A stretch of 64,000 bases of DNA from Streptomyces sp. NBC_00433 (GCA_036015235.1 CP107926.1:8675501-8739500), one strand, 5' to 3'; positions 8,911-17,820 are shown, numbered from the stretch's first letter. The notes: generated by a model from the letters alone, not told the origin. Made by a program: numbers and translations.

Positions 8911-10179
8911 TCACCAGCGCGGCGACTTCCGCTCGTACGCCGGGTCGATCCGCCGCATGTAGCCGGTGTCGTCCCGCTCGCGCAGCCCGCAGCGGACGTA
9001 GCTCTCGTGCAGCCGGCCCAGCGCGTCGCGGTCCAGCTCCACGCCGAGGCCCGGCGCGGTCGGCACCCGCACCGCGCCGCCGGTGAACTCCAGCGCGCCG
9101 GGCACCACGACCTCCTCGGACTTCCACGGCCAGTGGGTGTCGCAGGCGTAGGTCAGGTTCGGGGTGGCGGCGGCCAGATGCGTCATCGCGGCCAGGCTGA
9201 CACCCAGATGGGAGTTGGAGTGCATGGAAAGGCCCAGGTCGAACGTCCGGCAGATGCCGGCGAGCAGCAGTGAGCGCTGCAGGCCGCCCCAGTAGTGGTG
9301 GTCGGACAGCACGACCTGCACCGATTCGCGCGCCACCGCGGAGGACAGCTCGTCGAAGGCGACCACGCACATGTTGGTCGCCAGCGGCATCGGCGCCCGG
9401 CGGGCCACCTCCGCCATGGCCTGCTGGCCGGGTGTCGGGTCCTCCAGGTACTCCAGGACGCCGTCCAGCTCGCCGGCGACCTTGACCGAGGTCTCCACCG
9501 TCCAGGCCGCGTTGGGGTCCAGCCGCAGCGGCACCCCGGGGAAGGCCTTGTGCAGCGCCCGTATCGCCTCGACCTCCTCCTCGGGCGGCATCACGCCGCC
9601 TTTGAGCTTGATCGCGCCGAAGCCGTACTCCTCGGTCATCCGCCGCGCCTGCGCCACGATCGCGTCCGGGTCGAGCGCCTCGCCCCACTCGTCGGGCTCG
9701 GCGCCGGGGTGGCCGGCCCACTTGTAGAACAGATACGCGCTGAAGGGCACACTGTCGCGCACCGCGCCGCCGAGCAGGTCGCTGACCGGCAGCCCGGCGG
9801 CCTTGCCCTGGATGTCCAGGCAGGCGACCTCGAAGGGGGCGAAGACCCGGTCGGCGGTGCTGCTGCCGGTGATCATCCCGGTCAGGCCGTGGCCGTCGGC
9901 GCCGGTGTCGCCGTTCAGCGCCTCGGAGATCCTGCGGTGCATCCCGCCGAGGGTGTGCACGTCCATGCCGGTGACGATCTCGACGGCCGCCCGCAGCCGC
10001 CGCAGGTGCCCCTCGTCGGCGTAGGTCTCGCCGAGGCCGGCGATGCCCTGGTCGGTGTGGACCTCGACGATCGCCCGCAGCGCGTACGGCTCGTGGACGC
10101 CGACCGCGTTGAGCAGCGCCGGGTCGCGGAAGGCGACCGGGGTGATGTCGGCCCCGGTGATACGGATGCCGCCGCTCAT
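8911..10179 (-). CDS. gudD: Glucarate dehydratase
   Basis: 422-aa enolase-superfamily enzyme that dehydrates D-glucarate (or L-idarate) to 5-keto-4-deoxyglucarate. Visible active-site elements are KLKGG (191-195) with the KxK base, the metal ligand Asp221 in RLDPNAAW, LEDP (245-248), SDHHYWGG (292-299), and MHSNSHLG (319-326) with the second catalytic base His. These match glucarate dehydratase rather than galactarate or mandelate enzymes. The ATG at 10179 overlaps the stop of the upstream gene as ATGA, so the two are translationally coupled and form steps one and two of glucarate catabolism. Confidence 0.93.
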   Translation of the reverse strand: MSGGIRITGADITPVAFRDPALLNAVGVHEPYALRAIVEVHTDQGIAGLGETYADEGHLRRLRAAVEIVTGMDVHTLGGMHRRISEALNGDTGADGHGLTGMITGSSTADRVFAPFEVACLDIQGKAAGLPVSDLLGGAVRDSVPFSAYLFYKWAGHPGAEPDEWGEALDPDAIVAQARRMTEEYGFGAIKLKGGVMPPEEEVEAIRALHKAFPGVPLRLDPNAAWTVETSVKVAGELDGVLEYLEDPTPGQQAMAEVARRAPMPLATNMCVVAFDELSSAVARESVQVVLSDHHYWGGLQRSLLLAGICRTFDLGLSMHSNSHLGVSLAAMTHLAAATPNLTYACDTHWPWKSEEVVVPGALEFTGGAVRVPTAPGLGVELDRDALGRLHESYVRCGLRERDDTGYMRRIDPAYERKSPRW

Positions 10180-11099
10180 CGGTCGGCCTCCGCGGCGCAG
10201 ATCGCCCGGCCCGCCGCGACGATCCTGGCCAGCTCCGCCAGATCCGCCGGTGTCGGGTCGGTCAGGGGCGGCCGTACGCCGCCGACGTCCAGGCCGCCCT
10301 GCCGCACCGCCGCCTTGACCAGGGCGATCGCGTAGCCCGGTGTGCGCTCCCGCAGCGCGATCAGCGGGTGGAAGAATCCGGCGAGCAGCCGCTGCACGGC
10401 CTTGTCGTCGCCGGTCGCCACCGCCTTGTGGAAGGCCAGCGAGATGTCCGGGGCGAAGCAGAAGACCGCGGAGGAGTAGAGCTCCACGCCGATGCCGCGG
10501 TAGGCGGGCACGGTCCCCTCGGCGGTGGGCATGCCGTTGAAGAACTGGAAGTCCTTGCCGCTCGCCGCCGTCTCGGCGCGGACCGCGGTCACGATCCGTG
10601 ACAGCAGGTCGAGGTCGCCGAGGCCGTCCTTGAAGCCGACCACCCGCGGCAGCCGCGCCACTTCGAGGGCCGACGCCACGTCGAAGCGGGCGCCGTCGCG
10701 CTGGTAGACGATCACCGGCAGCCCGGTGGCCCCGGCCACCCGCGTCACGTACGCCACCAGGCCGGCCGGCGGGCCCTGCACCAGATACGGCGGCATGAGC
10801 AGCAGCCCGTCGGCCCCGGCGTCCGCGGCGGCCTTCGCGAACTGCCGGGCGAGCGGCAGCGGTCCGCCGGCCCCGGCGAAGACCGGCACCAGGCCGCCGG
10901 CGGCGGCGACCGCTGTGCGCACCACGCCGGCGTACTCCCGCGGCTCCAGCGCGTGGAATTCGCCGGTCCCGCACGCGACGAAGACACCGCCGGCCCCGGC
11001 GGCGACTCCCTGCCGTACGTGTTCCGAAAGAATCGGAAGATCAACCGAATCTTCTGCGGTGAACGGGGTCACCGGGAAGAAGAGCACGCCGTCGAGCAC
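10176..11099 (-). CDS. kdgD: 5-dehydro-4-deoxyglucarate dehydratase
   Basis: DapA-family class I aldolase-like enzyme of 307 aa. It would decarboxylate and dehydrate 5-keto-4-deoxyglucarate to 2-oxoglutarate semialdehyde, using the product of the adjacent gudD. Seen: the GTGEF substrate loop (44-48), the catalytic Tyr132 in VIVYQRD and the Schiff-base Lys157 in VVGFKDGLGD. GTG at 11099 is preferred: TGAGG lies 6 nt upstream and the protein then begins in line with the TIM-barrel first strand. An earlier ATG at 11132 would add 11 residues across a palindrome. The next pathway enzyme, a 2-oxoglutarate semialdehyde dehydrogenase, is not in the window. Confidence 0.9.
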   Translation of the reverse strand: MLDGVLFFPVTPFTAEDSVDLPILSEHVRQGVAAGAGGVFVACGTGEFHALEPREYAGVVRTAVAAAGGLVPVFAGAGGPLPLARQFAKAAADAGADGLLLMPPYLVQGPPAGLVAYVTRVAGATGLPVIVYQRDGARFDVASALEVARLPRVVGFKDGLGDLDLLSRIVTAVRAETAASGKDFQFFNGMPTAEGTVPAYRGIGVELYSSAVFCFAPDISLAFHKAVATGDDKAVQRLLAGFFHPLIALRERTPGYAIALVKAAVRQGGLDVGGVRPPLTDPTPADLAELARIVAAGRAICAAEADR

Positions 11100-11112
11100 G
11101 GAAGCCTCACAT

Positions 11113-11128
11113 GTCCATGTACATGAAC
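11113..11128. promoter_or_regulatory. Candidate operator of the glucarate operon
   Basis: CATGTACATG at 11116-11125 is a perfect 10-bp palindrome; with flanks it becomes a 16-bp inverted repeat with one mismatched pair. It lies 14 nt upstream of the kdgD GTG, the position of a repressor site. No regulator gene is adjacent on this side. Confidence 0.45.
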
Positions 11129-11539
11129 GCACATCATGAATGCGAATACCCCTGGACTGTAGGGCGCACCCGCTAACCGGTCAATGGCCAGGCGGGATCG
11201 GCGCCGCCATCCGCCCGCGGGGCCGGAGGCGGCGTCGCGGACCGAATGCGGCCGCGAGCGGCGGGACATCGGAGCGACGGTCGTCCAAAGGGCCGTCGAA
11301 TCCGGTGATTCGCGCGGAATGCGCGTCGAGTTGGCGGCAAGGGGGAGCGGCAATTTTCGATACCTCCGACGAAAGGTTCGACACCGCCGATATGCCGGGC
11401 CCCGGCCCGGCAGGACACCGCCACCGCCTACAATCCGGATCACCGCGGACATCGGGAGCGCCGGGGAGCGGCACCGGGGAACGTCGGGGAAACGGCATCG
11501 AGGAACGGCGAGGACGAGCGTGCACGTCGGGGCGGCCGA
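11129..11539. other. Divergent intergenic region, kdgD / sbcD
   Basis: About 400 bp with no convincing gene. TACAAT at 11429-11434 is a good -10 for sbcD and would give a leader of about 100 nt. Between 11460 and 11515 the leader holds four or five imperfect 11-13-bp units of the form CGGGGAACG. Elsewhere I see only short open frames with shadow-like composition. Confidence 0.5.
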
Positions 11540-12700
11540 GTGAGACTGCTGCACACGTCGGACTGGCACCTGGGCCGGTCCTTCCACCGGGTGAGCCTGC
11601 TCGACGCCCAGCGCGCCTTCCTCGACCACCTGGTCACGACCGTCCGCGACCAGGACGTCGACGCCGTCCTGGTCGCAGGCGACATCTACGACCGGGCCGT
11701 ACCGCCGCTGGCCGCCGTCGAGCTGTACGACAGCGCGCTGCACGCCCTCGCCGATCTCGGCGTGCCCACCGTGATGATCTCCGGCAACCACGACTCGGCC
11801 CGCCGGCTCGGCGTCGGCGCCGGCCTGATGGACCGGGCCGGCATCCACCTGCGCACCGCCCCGGCCGGCTGCGACCGGCCCGTCGTCCTGCACGACACGC
11901 ACGGCGACGTGGCCGTCTACGGGCTGCCGTACCTCGAACCCACCCTGGTCCGCGACGAGTTCGGCGCCGACCGGGCCGACCACAGCGCGGTCCTGGGCGC
12001 CGCGGCCGACCGGATCCGCGCCGACCTCGCGGCCCGGCCCGCGGGCACCCGCAGCGTCGTCCTCGCCCACGCCTTCGTCACCGGCGCCGCCCCCTGCGAC
12101 AGCGAGCGCGACATCACCGCGGGCGGCGTCGCCTCCGTGCCCGCGGCGCTCTTCGACGGCATCGACTACACCGCGCTCGGCCATCTGCACGGCTGCCAGA
12201 CCGTCACGGAGCGTATCCGCTACTCGGGCTCGCCGCTCGCCTACTCCTTCTCCGAGCAGCACCACCGCAAGAGCATGTGGCTGATCGACCTCGGAGCGGG
12301 CGGCGAGATCGCCGCCGAGCGCGTCGACACGCCCGTCCCGCGCCGGCTCGCCCGGCTGCGCGGACGGCTCGACGACCTGCTCGCCGACCCCGCGCACGAA
12401 CCGCACACCGACGCCTGGGTCGAGGCCACCCTCACCGATCCCGTACGCCCCTACGAGCCGATGGCCGCGCTCGCGAAGCGCTTCCCGCACATCCTCAGCC
12501 TCGGCTTCGACCCCGAGGACCGCGGCGACGACCCCGCGGCCTCCTACGCCCGCCGGCTCGCCGGGCGCGCCGACCAGCAGATCGCCGAGGACTTCGTCGC
12601 CCACGTCCGCGGCAGCGAACCCGACCCGCACGAGCGGCTGGTACTGCGCGAGGCCTTCGACGCGGTGCGCGCCGCCGCGGTCACGGCGGAACGCGACTGA
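11540..12700 (+). CDS. sbcD: DNA double-strand-break repair nuclease SbcD (Mre11 homologue)
   Basis: 386-aa metallophosphoesterase subunit of the SbcCD nuclease, which opens hairpins and blocked DNA ends. Phosphodiesterase motifs occur in order: SDWHLG near the N-terminus, VAGDIYDRA, ISGNHDSARRL, LAHAF and GHLHGCQ, supplying ligands for two Mn ions. The GTG at 11540 begins MRLLHTSDWHLG and is the conserved start. The stop overlaps the sbcC ATG by one base (TGATG), so the two subunits are coupled. Confidence 0.95.
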   Translation: MRLLHTSDWHLGRSFHRVSLLDAQRAFLDHLVTTVRDQDVDAVLVAGDIYDRAVPPLAAVELYDSALHALADLGVPTVMISGNHDSARRLGVGAGLMDRAGIHLRTAPAGCDRPVVLHDTHGDVAVYGLPYLEPTLVRDEFGADRADHSAVLGAAADRIRADLAARPAGTRSVVLAHAFVTGAAPCDSERDITAGGVASVPAALFDGIDYTALGHLHGCQTVTERIRYSGSPLAYSFSEQHHRKSMWLIDLGAGGEIAAERVDTPVPRRLARLRGRLDDLLADPAHEPHTDAWVEATLTDPVRPYEPMAALAKRFPHILSLGFDPEDRGDDPAASYARRLAGRADQQIAEDFVAHVRGSEPDPHERLVLREAFDAVRAAAVTAERD

Positions 12701-15700
12701 TGCGGCTGCACCGGCTCCGGCTCACCGCCTTCGGCCCCTTCGCCGCCGAGCAGGACGTCGACTTCGACGCGCTGTCCGCCGCCGGCCTGTTCCTGCTGCA
12801 CGGCCCCACCGGCGGCGGCAAGACCTCCGTCCTCGACGCGGTCTGCTTCGCCCTCTACGGCCAGGTGCCCGGCGCTCGGCCCGCGACCCGGCTGCGCAGC
12901 GACCACGCGGCACCCGGCACGGCGACCGAGGTGGTGCTCGAACTCACCCTCGCCGGGCGGCGCCTGGAGATCACCCGGCGGCCCGAGCAGCCGCGGGCCA
13001 AGAAGCGCGGCACCGGGGTGACCACCGAGAAGGCCGTCACCCTGCTGCGCGAGCGGCGCGACGGGCAGTGGCACGCCATGTCCAAGTCCCACCAGGAGAT
13101 CGGCGAGGAGATCAGGCAGCTGGTCGGGATGAGCTGCGAGCAGTTCTGCCAGGTGGTGCTGCTGCCGCAGGGCGAGTTCGCCACCTTCCTGCGGGCCGGC
13201 GCCACCGAGCGCGCCGCGCTGCTCGGCCGGCTCTTCGACACCCGCCGCTTCAAATCGGTCGAGCACCGGCTGCGGGACCGCAAGCAGGAGGCCGCACAGC
13301 GACTCGTCGCGGGCGACCGGGAGATCGAGGGGCTCGCCGCCCGTATGCGCCAGGCCGCCGGCGACACCGGTACGGACGCGGCACCCGCACAGCCCGCGGA
13401 ATTCCTGGCGTACGCCGCCGTGCTGCGCTGCACCGCCCGCGAGCAGTACGACATCGCCCGCACGGCTGTCGACCGGGCCGAGATGTCCCACGCGACCGCG
13501 GAAGCCGCCGCCGCACAGGCCCGCGAGCTGTACGCGCTCCAGCAGCGCCATGCCCAGGCCACCGCCCGCGCCGCCACCCTCGCCGCCGAGCGCCCCAGCC
13601 GCACCGCGGCCCGCACCACCTTGTCCCGCGCCCAACGCGCCACCACGGTCGACCCGGCCCTCACCCACCGCGACAAGGCAGCCACCCACCACGAGGACTC
13701 CCTGTCCCTGGAAGGCGAGGCCGCGGCGGCTCTGGCCGCAGCGGGCGAGCCTCTCCTGGACCTGCGGCCGTCCGACGCGGCCGGCGCCGCCATGCCGGTG
13801 TCCTGGCCGACCGGCGGGGTCACGACGGCGGGTTCCGTCCCTGCGCAGGCGGCAGGCGCCGCGGACGCGCGGGTCCGGCCGAGGTCGGCGGCCTCGGAGC
13901 GCGGCGGTTCGGCGGGCACGACGGGCGCGCTGGAGTCCGGCGCCGGGGCCGTACCTGCGCAGGCGGCAGGCAACGCGGGGGAGCGGCCGACTTCGGCCGA
14001 CTCGCAGCGCAGGCCTTCAGCCGGTGCGGCGGACCCGCTGGAGCCCGGGGCCGTCATCGGGCGCTCCGCGCCCTCGCAGGCGGCCGTACCGGCGCAAGGG
14101 GCGGGCGCCGCGGTGTCGCGGTCCGAGGCGCAAGGGCAGGCTCGGGTCGAGGTGCTGGTCGGGCGGGCCGGGGAATTGCGGGAGGTGGTCGGGGGGCTCG
14201 TGGCCGCGGAGGAGGTCGAGGCGCGGGTGCGGGAGGTCGGGGCGCGCAGGGAGCTGCTGGAGCGCGAGGAGCGGGCCGACGACGAGGCCGTACGGGACGC
14301 GGGCGGCTGGCTGGGCGAATGGCCGCGGATGCGGGCCGGGTTGCAGGCGCGGCTCGACACCGCGCTGGAGGCCGCCGCACGTGCCGGTGAGCTGGCCGGC
14401 GAGTCGGAACGGGCTCGGGCGCGGCGGGACGCGGCCGTCCAACGGGACGCCCTGGTGCAGGAGTTGGCGCAGGCGGAGCAGACCTCCAGGGACGCGCGGG
14501 ACCGGGCGGGGGACGCGCGCGAGGCGTGGCAGGACCTCAGGGAGAGCCGGATCTCCGGTATCGCGGCCGAGTTGGCCGCCGAGCTGGCCGACGGCGAGCC
14601 CTGCCGGGTGTGCGGTTCCGCCGCGCACCCGGCGCCCGCCCGCCCCGCAGAGGACCGCGTCACCCGCGCCGACGAGGACGCCGCCTACGCCGACTTCCAG
14701 CGCCGGTCCGCCGACCACGACGCGGCGCGCGAGGCGGTCACCCGGCTGCGTACCGGACTTGACGCGGCCACCGCCACCGCGGGCGACACCCCTCGGGACG
14801 AACTGGCCGCCGCCCACCGCGTGGCGGAGGCGGCACACGCCGAAGCCGCACGCGCGGCGGCGACCGTACCCGAGGCCAGGGCCGCGCTGGCACGCGCCGA
14901 GGAGGAGCGCGACCGGCGCACCGCACAGCAGCAGGACGCGCTCCACCGCACTGCCGCCCGCACCTCGCGCCGCGAGGAACTCGACCAGCAGTACGAGCAG
15001 TTGAGCGGCGAACTGACCAGGGCGCGGGACGGCCACCCCAGCGTCGCCGCCCGCAGGCACCGGCTGACCGCCGCCATCGCGCTGCTGGACCGCGCGGCCC
15101 ACGTGGTCAGGGAGCGCATCGACAGCGAACAGCGCCTCGCCGAGGCCGAGTCGGCGCTCGCCGCGGCCGCCGCCCGCGCCGGCTTCGACTCGGCGGAGGA
15201 GGCCGCGGCCGCCCTGCTGCCGCCGCCCCGGCTGTGGGAGGCCGAACGCCAGGTGGCGGCCTGGGACAAGGAGGAGGCCGCGGCCGAGGCCGACCTCGCG
15301 GCGCCGCAGCCCGCGGCGGCCGCGGCGCTGCCCGCCGCGGACCCGGCCGCCGCACAGGCCGCGCTGGACGCCGCCAACCAGCGGCTGCGCCAGGCGTCCG
15401 CCGCCGAGTCCGCCGCCGCCACCCGCCGCGCCGAACTCGACCGGCTGGGCGGCGAGGCGACCGCCGCCGTACGCGAACTCGCCCCGGCCCGCGCCGCGTA
15501 CGACCGGATCGCCCGGCTGTCCGATCTGGCCTCGGCCACCTCCGCCGAGAACCAGTACCGCATGGAGCTGGAGACCTACGTCCTGGCCGCCCGCCTCGAA
15601 GAGGTCGCCGCGGCGGCCGGGTTGCGGTTGCAGCGCATGTCGGGCGGCCGCTACACCCTCGTCCACAGCGACGCCCGCGGCGGCGGCAGGACCAAGTCGG

Positions 15701-16050
15701 GCCTCGGCCTGATGGTGGTCGACGCCTGGACCGGCACCGAGCGGGACACCTCCACGCTGTCCGGCGGCGAGACCTTCTTCGCCTCGCTCGCGCTCGCCCT
15801 GGGCCTCGCCGACGTCGTCACCGACGAGGCGGGCGGCATGCGCCTGGACACCCTCTTCATCGACGAGGGCTTCGGCAGCCTCGACGAGCAGACCCTCGAC
15901 GAGGTCCTCGACGTCCTCGACGGGCTGCGCGAACGCGACCGCGCGGTCGGCATCGTGAGCCACGTGGGCGACCTGCGGGACCGCATCCCCGCCCAACTCC
16001 ACATCACCAAGGGCCGGGACGGCTCCGCCGTGCGGCAGCGCACCGGCTGA
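12700..16050 (+). CDS. sbcC: DNA repair ATPase SbcC (Rad50 homologue) with an inserted repeat region
   Basis: 1116-aa SMC-like ATPase partner of SbcD. Walker A is GPTGGGKT (35-42). Long Ala/Arg/Glu-rich coiled coils surround the zinc hook CRVC (Cys635, Cys638). The C-terminal lobe has the LSGGETF signature near 1020 and the Walker B segment FIDEGFGSLD near 1050. Odd feature: residues about 355-485 are low-complexity, Pro/Gly/Ser/Ala-rich and contain two copies of a 38-residue unit beginning VPAQAAG plus a degenerate third. This breaks the first coiled-coil arm, where no such segment is expected. The reading frame is intact, so the protein is probably functional. Confidence 0.93.
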   Translation: MRLHRLRLTAFGPFAAEQDVDFDALSAAGLFLLHGPTGGGKTSVLDAVCFALYGQVPGARPATRLRSDHAAPGTATEVVLELTLAGRRLEITRRPEQPRAKKRGTGVTTEKAVTLLRERRDGQWHAMSKSHQEIGEEIRQLVGMSCEQFCQVVLLPQGEFATFLRAGATERAALLGRLFDTRRFKSVEHRLRDRKQEAAQRLVAGDREIEGLAARMRQAAGDTGTDAAPAQPAEFLAYAAVLRCTAREQYDIARTAVDRAEMSHATAEAAAAQARELYALQQRHAQATARAATLAAERPSRTAARTTLSRAQRATTVDPALTHRDKAATHHEDSLSLEGEAAAALAAAGEPLLDLRPSDAAGAAMPVSWPTGGVTTAGSVPAQAAGAADARVRPRSAASERGGSAGTTGALESGAGAVPAQAAGNAGERPTSADSQRRPSAGAADPLEPGAVIGRSAPSQAAVPAQGAGAAVSRSEAQGQARVEVLVGRAGELREVVGGLVAAEEVEARVREVGARRELLEREERADDEAVRDAGGWLGEWPRMRAGLQARLDTALEAAARAGELAGESERARARRDAAVQRDALVQELAQAEQTSRDARDRAGDAREAWQDLRESRISGIAAELAAELADGEPCRVCGSAAHPAPARPAEDRVTRADEDAAYADFQRRSADHDAAREAVTRLRTGLDAATATAGDTPRDELAAAHRVAEAAHAEAARAAATVPEARAALARAEEERDRRTAQQQDALHRTAARTSRREELDQQYEQLSGELTRARDGHPSVAARRHRLTAAIALLDRAAHVVRERIDSEQRLAEAESALAAAAARAGFDSAEEAAAALLPPPRLWEAERQVAAWDKEEAAAEADLAAPQPAAAAALPAADPAAAQAALDAANQRLRQASAAESAAATRRAELDRLGGEATAAVRELAPARAAYDRIARLSDLASATSAENQYRMELETYVLAARLEEVAAAAGLRLQRMSGGRYTLVHSDARGGGRTKSGLGLMVVDAWTGTERDTSTLSGGETFFASLALALGLADVVTDEAGGMRLDTLFIDEGFGSLDEQTLDEVLDVLDGLRERDRAVGIVSHVGDLRDRIPAQLHITKGRDGSAVRQRTG
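13840..14110 (+). repeat. Imperfect 114-bp tandem repeats inside sbcC
   Basis: An identical 18-bp string occurs at 13840-13857 and 13954-13971, 114 bp apart. The sequence between and after them aligns imperfectly, and a third degenerate copy follows around 14070-14110. The unit is a multiple of three, keeping sbcC in frame. It encodes VPAQAAG..RP.SA.S.R..SAG...LE.GA. No similar unit was seen elsewhere in the window. Confidence 0.75.
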
Positions 16051-16088
16051 GCGCCGCAGCAGCGAAGGCACCTCAAGGAACGAGCACC

Positions 16089-16535
16089 TCACAGCACCAG
16101 CGGACGGCGCTCCAGCGGCGAGGAGTAGACGATGCTGGTGGTGACCGCGCCGAGCCCGGAGATCCGGCCGGTCGTCTCCTCCAGATGCCGCATCGAGCGC
16201 GCGGCGACCTTCATCACGAAGCAGTCGTCCCCGGTGACGTGATGCGCTTCGAGCACCTCGGGCGTGCTCGCCAACAGGTCGTGGAAGGGCTTGTAGTTGC
16301 CGGTCGGATAGCGCAGCCGCACCATCGCCAGGATCGGCAGCCCGATGCGCTCGTGGTCGATCACTGCCGAATAGCCGGTGATCACCCCCGCCTCCTCCAG
16401 CCGCCGCACCCGCTCGGTGACGGCGCTCGGCGACATCGCGACCGTACGCGCCAGCTCGGCGAAACTGGCGCGGCCGTCCCTCTGCAGGGCTTCCAGCAGC
16501 CGCCAGTCGGTGGCGTCCAGGGAATAAGCGGTCAT
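16089..16535 (-). CDS. Lrp/AsnC family regulator (upstream of rhodanese gene)
   Basis: 148 aa. The N-terminal helix-turn-helix begins at LDATDWRLLEALQRDGR and includes SFAELARTVAMSPSAVTERVRRLEEAG; the C-terminal RAM domain, which binds amino acids and mediates oligomerisation, fills the rest. ATG at 16535 (MTAYSLDATD) is preferred to the longer frame because it matches family N-termini. It is divergent from the rhodanese gene across 94 bp and probably controls it. This gene pair is inferred, not known to me, to sense a sulfur amino acid. Confidence 0.9.
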   Translation of the reverse strand: MTAYSLDATDWRLLEALQRDGRASFAELARTVAMSPSAVTERVRRLEEAGVITGYSAVIDHERIGLPILAMVRLRYPTGNYKPFHDLLASTPEVLEAHHVTGDDCFVMKVAARSMRHLEETTGRISGLGAVTTSIVYSSPLERRPLVL

Positions 16536-16629
16536 CCTCGATGGATACCAGGGGAAAGCCCGGCGGATCAAGCCGGAGCCCGGGGAATCCCACTTCCCGG
16601 CCGCATCCGGCGACCATAGATTCTCAGCC

Positions 16630-17136
16630 ATGACCACACACCACCCCGCACCCGCCGTGACCAGCGCGAACCCCGTCCTGCGGGTGCCGCCGGCCGCCCC
16701 CGCCGACGCAGCCGCCTACTTCACGGCGAGCCTCGCCTTCCACACCGACGTCTCCGACGTCGCCGCCGCCCTCGAAGCGGCGGAAGGCGGCGGCGACCCC
16801 GGGTTCGTCCTGGTCGACACCCGCAGCACGGAGGCATGGGACCAGGGCCGCATCCCCGGCGCCGTCCACCTGCCCACCGCCCGGATCCCGCAGCTCGCCG
16901 GCGTCTTCCTCGACCACGCCGTCCCCGTCGTCGTCCACTGCTGGGGCCCCGGCTGCAACGGCGCCACGCGCGCGGCCGCCGCACTGGCCGGGCTCGGCTA
17001 CCAGGTCAAGGAGATGCTCGGCGGGATCGAATACTGGATCCGCGAGGGCTTCGGCTACCGGACGGCCGAAGGTCCGGCCCGCCGCGACCCCGACGCCCTG
17101 ACCGCGCCGCTCGCCGCCGACGCGTGCGGCTGCTGA
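16630..17136 (+). CDS. Rhodanese-like sulfurtransferase
   Basis: 168 aa with a single rhodanese domain. It has the FVLVDTRSTEAWDQGRIPGAVHLP segment (59-82) and the active-site loop HCWGPGCNGATR with nucleophile Cys104. Unusually, a second Cys109 lies within the loop, and the C-terminus ends ACGC. Single-domain rhodaneses carry persulfide sulfur to acceptors; the acceptor is unknown. ATG at 16630; TAGATT at 16617-16622 ends 7 nt upstream, without Shine-Dalgarno, suggesting a leaderless mRNA. Confidence 0.88.
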   Translation: MTTHHPAPAVTSANPVLRVPPAAPADAAAYFTASLAFHTDVSDVAAALEAAEGGGDPGFVLVDTRSTEAWDQGRIPGAVHLPTARIPQLAGVFLDHAVPVVVHCWGPGCNGATRAAAALAGLGYQVKEMLGGIEYWIREGFGYRTAEGPARRDPDALTAPLAADACGC

Positions 17137-17154
17137 CGGCGGGCGTACGCGGAC

Positions 17155-17194
17155 GCCCCCCGGGCCGGACCGCGCGCGGCGCGGCCCGGGGGGC
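17155..17194. terminator. Bidirectional terminator
   Basis: A perfect 12-bp GC stem pairs 17155-17166 with 17183-17194 around a 16-nt loop that is itself GC-rich. It sits between the convergent rhodanese and GNAT genes and can serve both. Confidence 0.75.
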
Positions 17195-17209
17195 CGATCG
17201 CGCTGCGGG

Positions 17210-17734
17210 TCAGGCCGACAGCCGCCGCAGCTCGTACGCCCACAATTCGCCGCGGTCGGCGACCCGTTGGAAGCCGATGCGGGTCAGCACCGCCTGGGAC
17301 GCGGCATTCCCGGGCTCCGTCGTGGCCCGCACGAGGTCCACCTCGGGCTGGCCCAGGGCCCATTGGCACAGCGCGCGCGCCGCGTCGGTGGCCCACCCGG
17401 CGCCGCGGCCCGAGGCGGACAGGTCGTAGCCGATCTCGACCGTGCCGCCGTCCGGCGGCCCGTGGAAGCCGGCGCCGCCGAGCGCCGTGCCGTCGACGGT
17501 GCGCTGGATCGCGAAGACCCCCCAGCCGGGCCGGTAGAGGCCCGCTGTGGCCGCCGCGACCGTCATCGAGGCCGCACCGATCGTGCCCTCGCCCGGTACC
17601 CCGTCGATCCAGGTCAGCCCGGCCGGTTTGCCGTCGGCCAACTGCGCCGCGTCCTGCGGCAACTGCTCGCGCAGCGTCAGCCTGCCCTGGGTCAGGACCA
17701 GCCGGCCGCCGTCGAGGGAAGCGTGCAGGGTCAT
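17210..17734 (-). CDS. GNAT family N-acetyltransferase (RimJ/RimL-like)
   Basis: 174 aa. It has the RimJ/RimL-type layout: GGAGFHGPPDGGTVEIGYDLS, then the acetyl-CoA-binding motif A region SGRGAGWATDAARALCQWAL, then an ATTEPGNAASQAVLTRIGF block where motif B helices pack. Such enzymes acetylate N-terminal or side-chain amines of proteins, antibiotics or small molecules; the substrate here is unknown. It shares no operon with the downstream DUF885 gene. Confidence 0.85.
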   Translation of the reverse strand: MTLHASLDGGRLVLTQGRLTLREQLPQDAAQLADGKPAGLTWIDGVPGEGTIGAASMTVAAATAGLYRPGWGVFAIQRTVDGTALGGAGFHGPPDGGTVEIGYDLSASGRGAGWATDAARALCQWALGQPEVDLVRATTEPGNAASQAVLTRIGFQRVADRGELWAYELRRLSA

Positions 17735-17820
17735 CTGGCTGTACCGCCTTGTCGGGGGAGTTCAGGTGGGGGACGGGTGGCGCCGCGCCCGGGCGGGGCG
17801 CGGCGCGGGCGTGACCCGGG

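Noticed and set aside
9007..10335. 346-codon plus-strand frame over gudD/kdgD
   Set aside because: His/Gln/Arg-rich shadow of two conserved minus-strand enzymes.
14017..16617. 866-codon open frame antisense to sbcC
   Set aside because: It lies fully opposite the conserved sbcC gene and its product is Gly/Ala/Arg-rich without motifs; a high-GC shadow frame.
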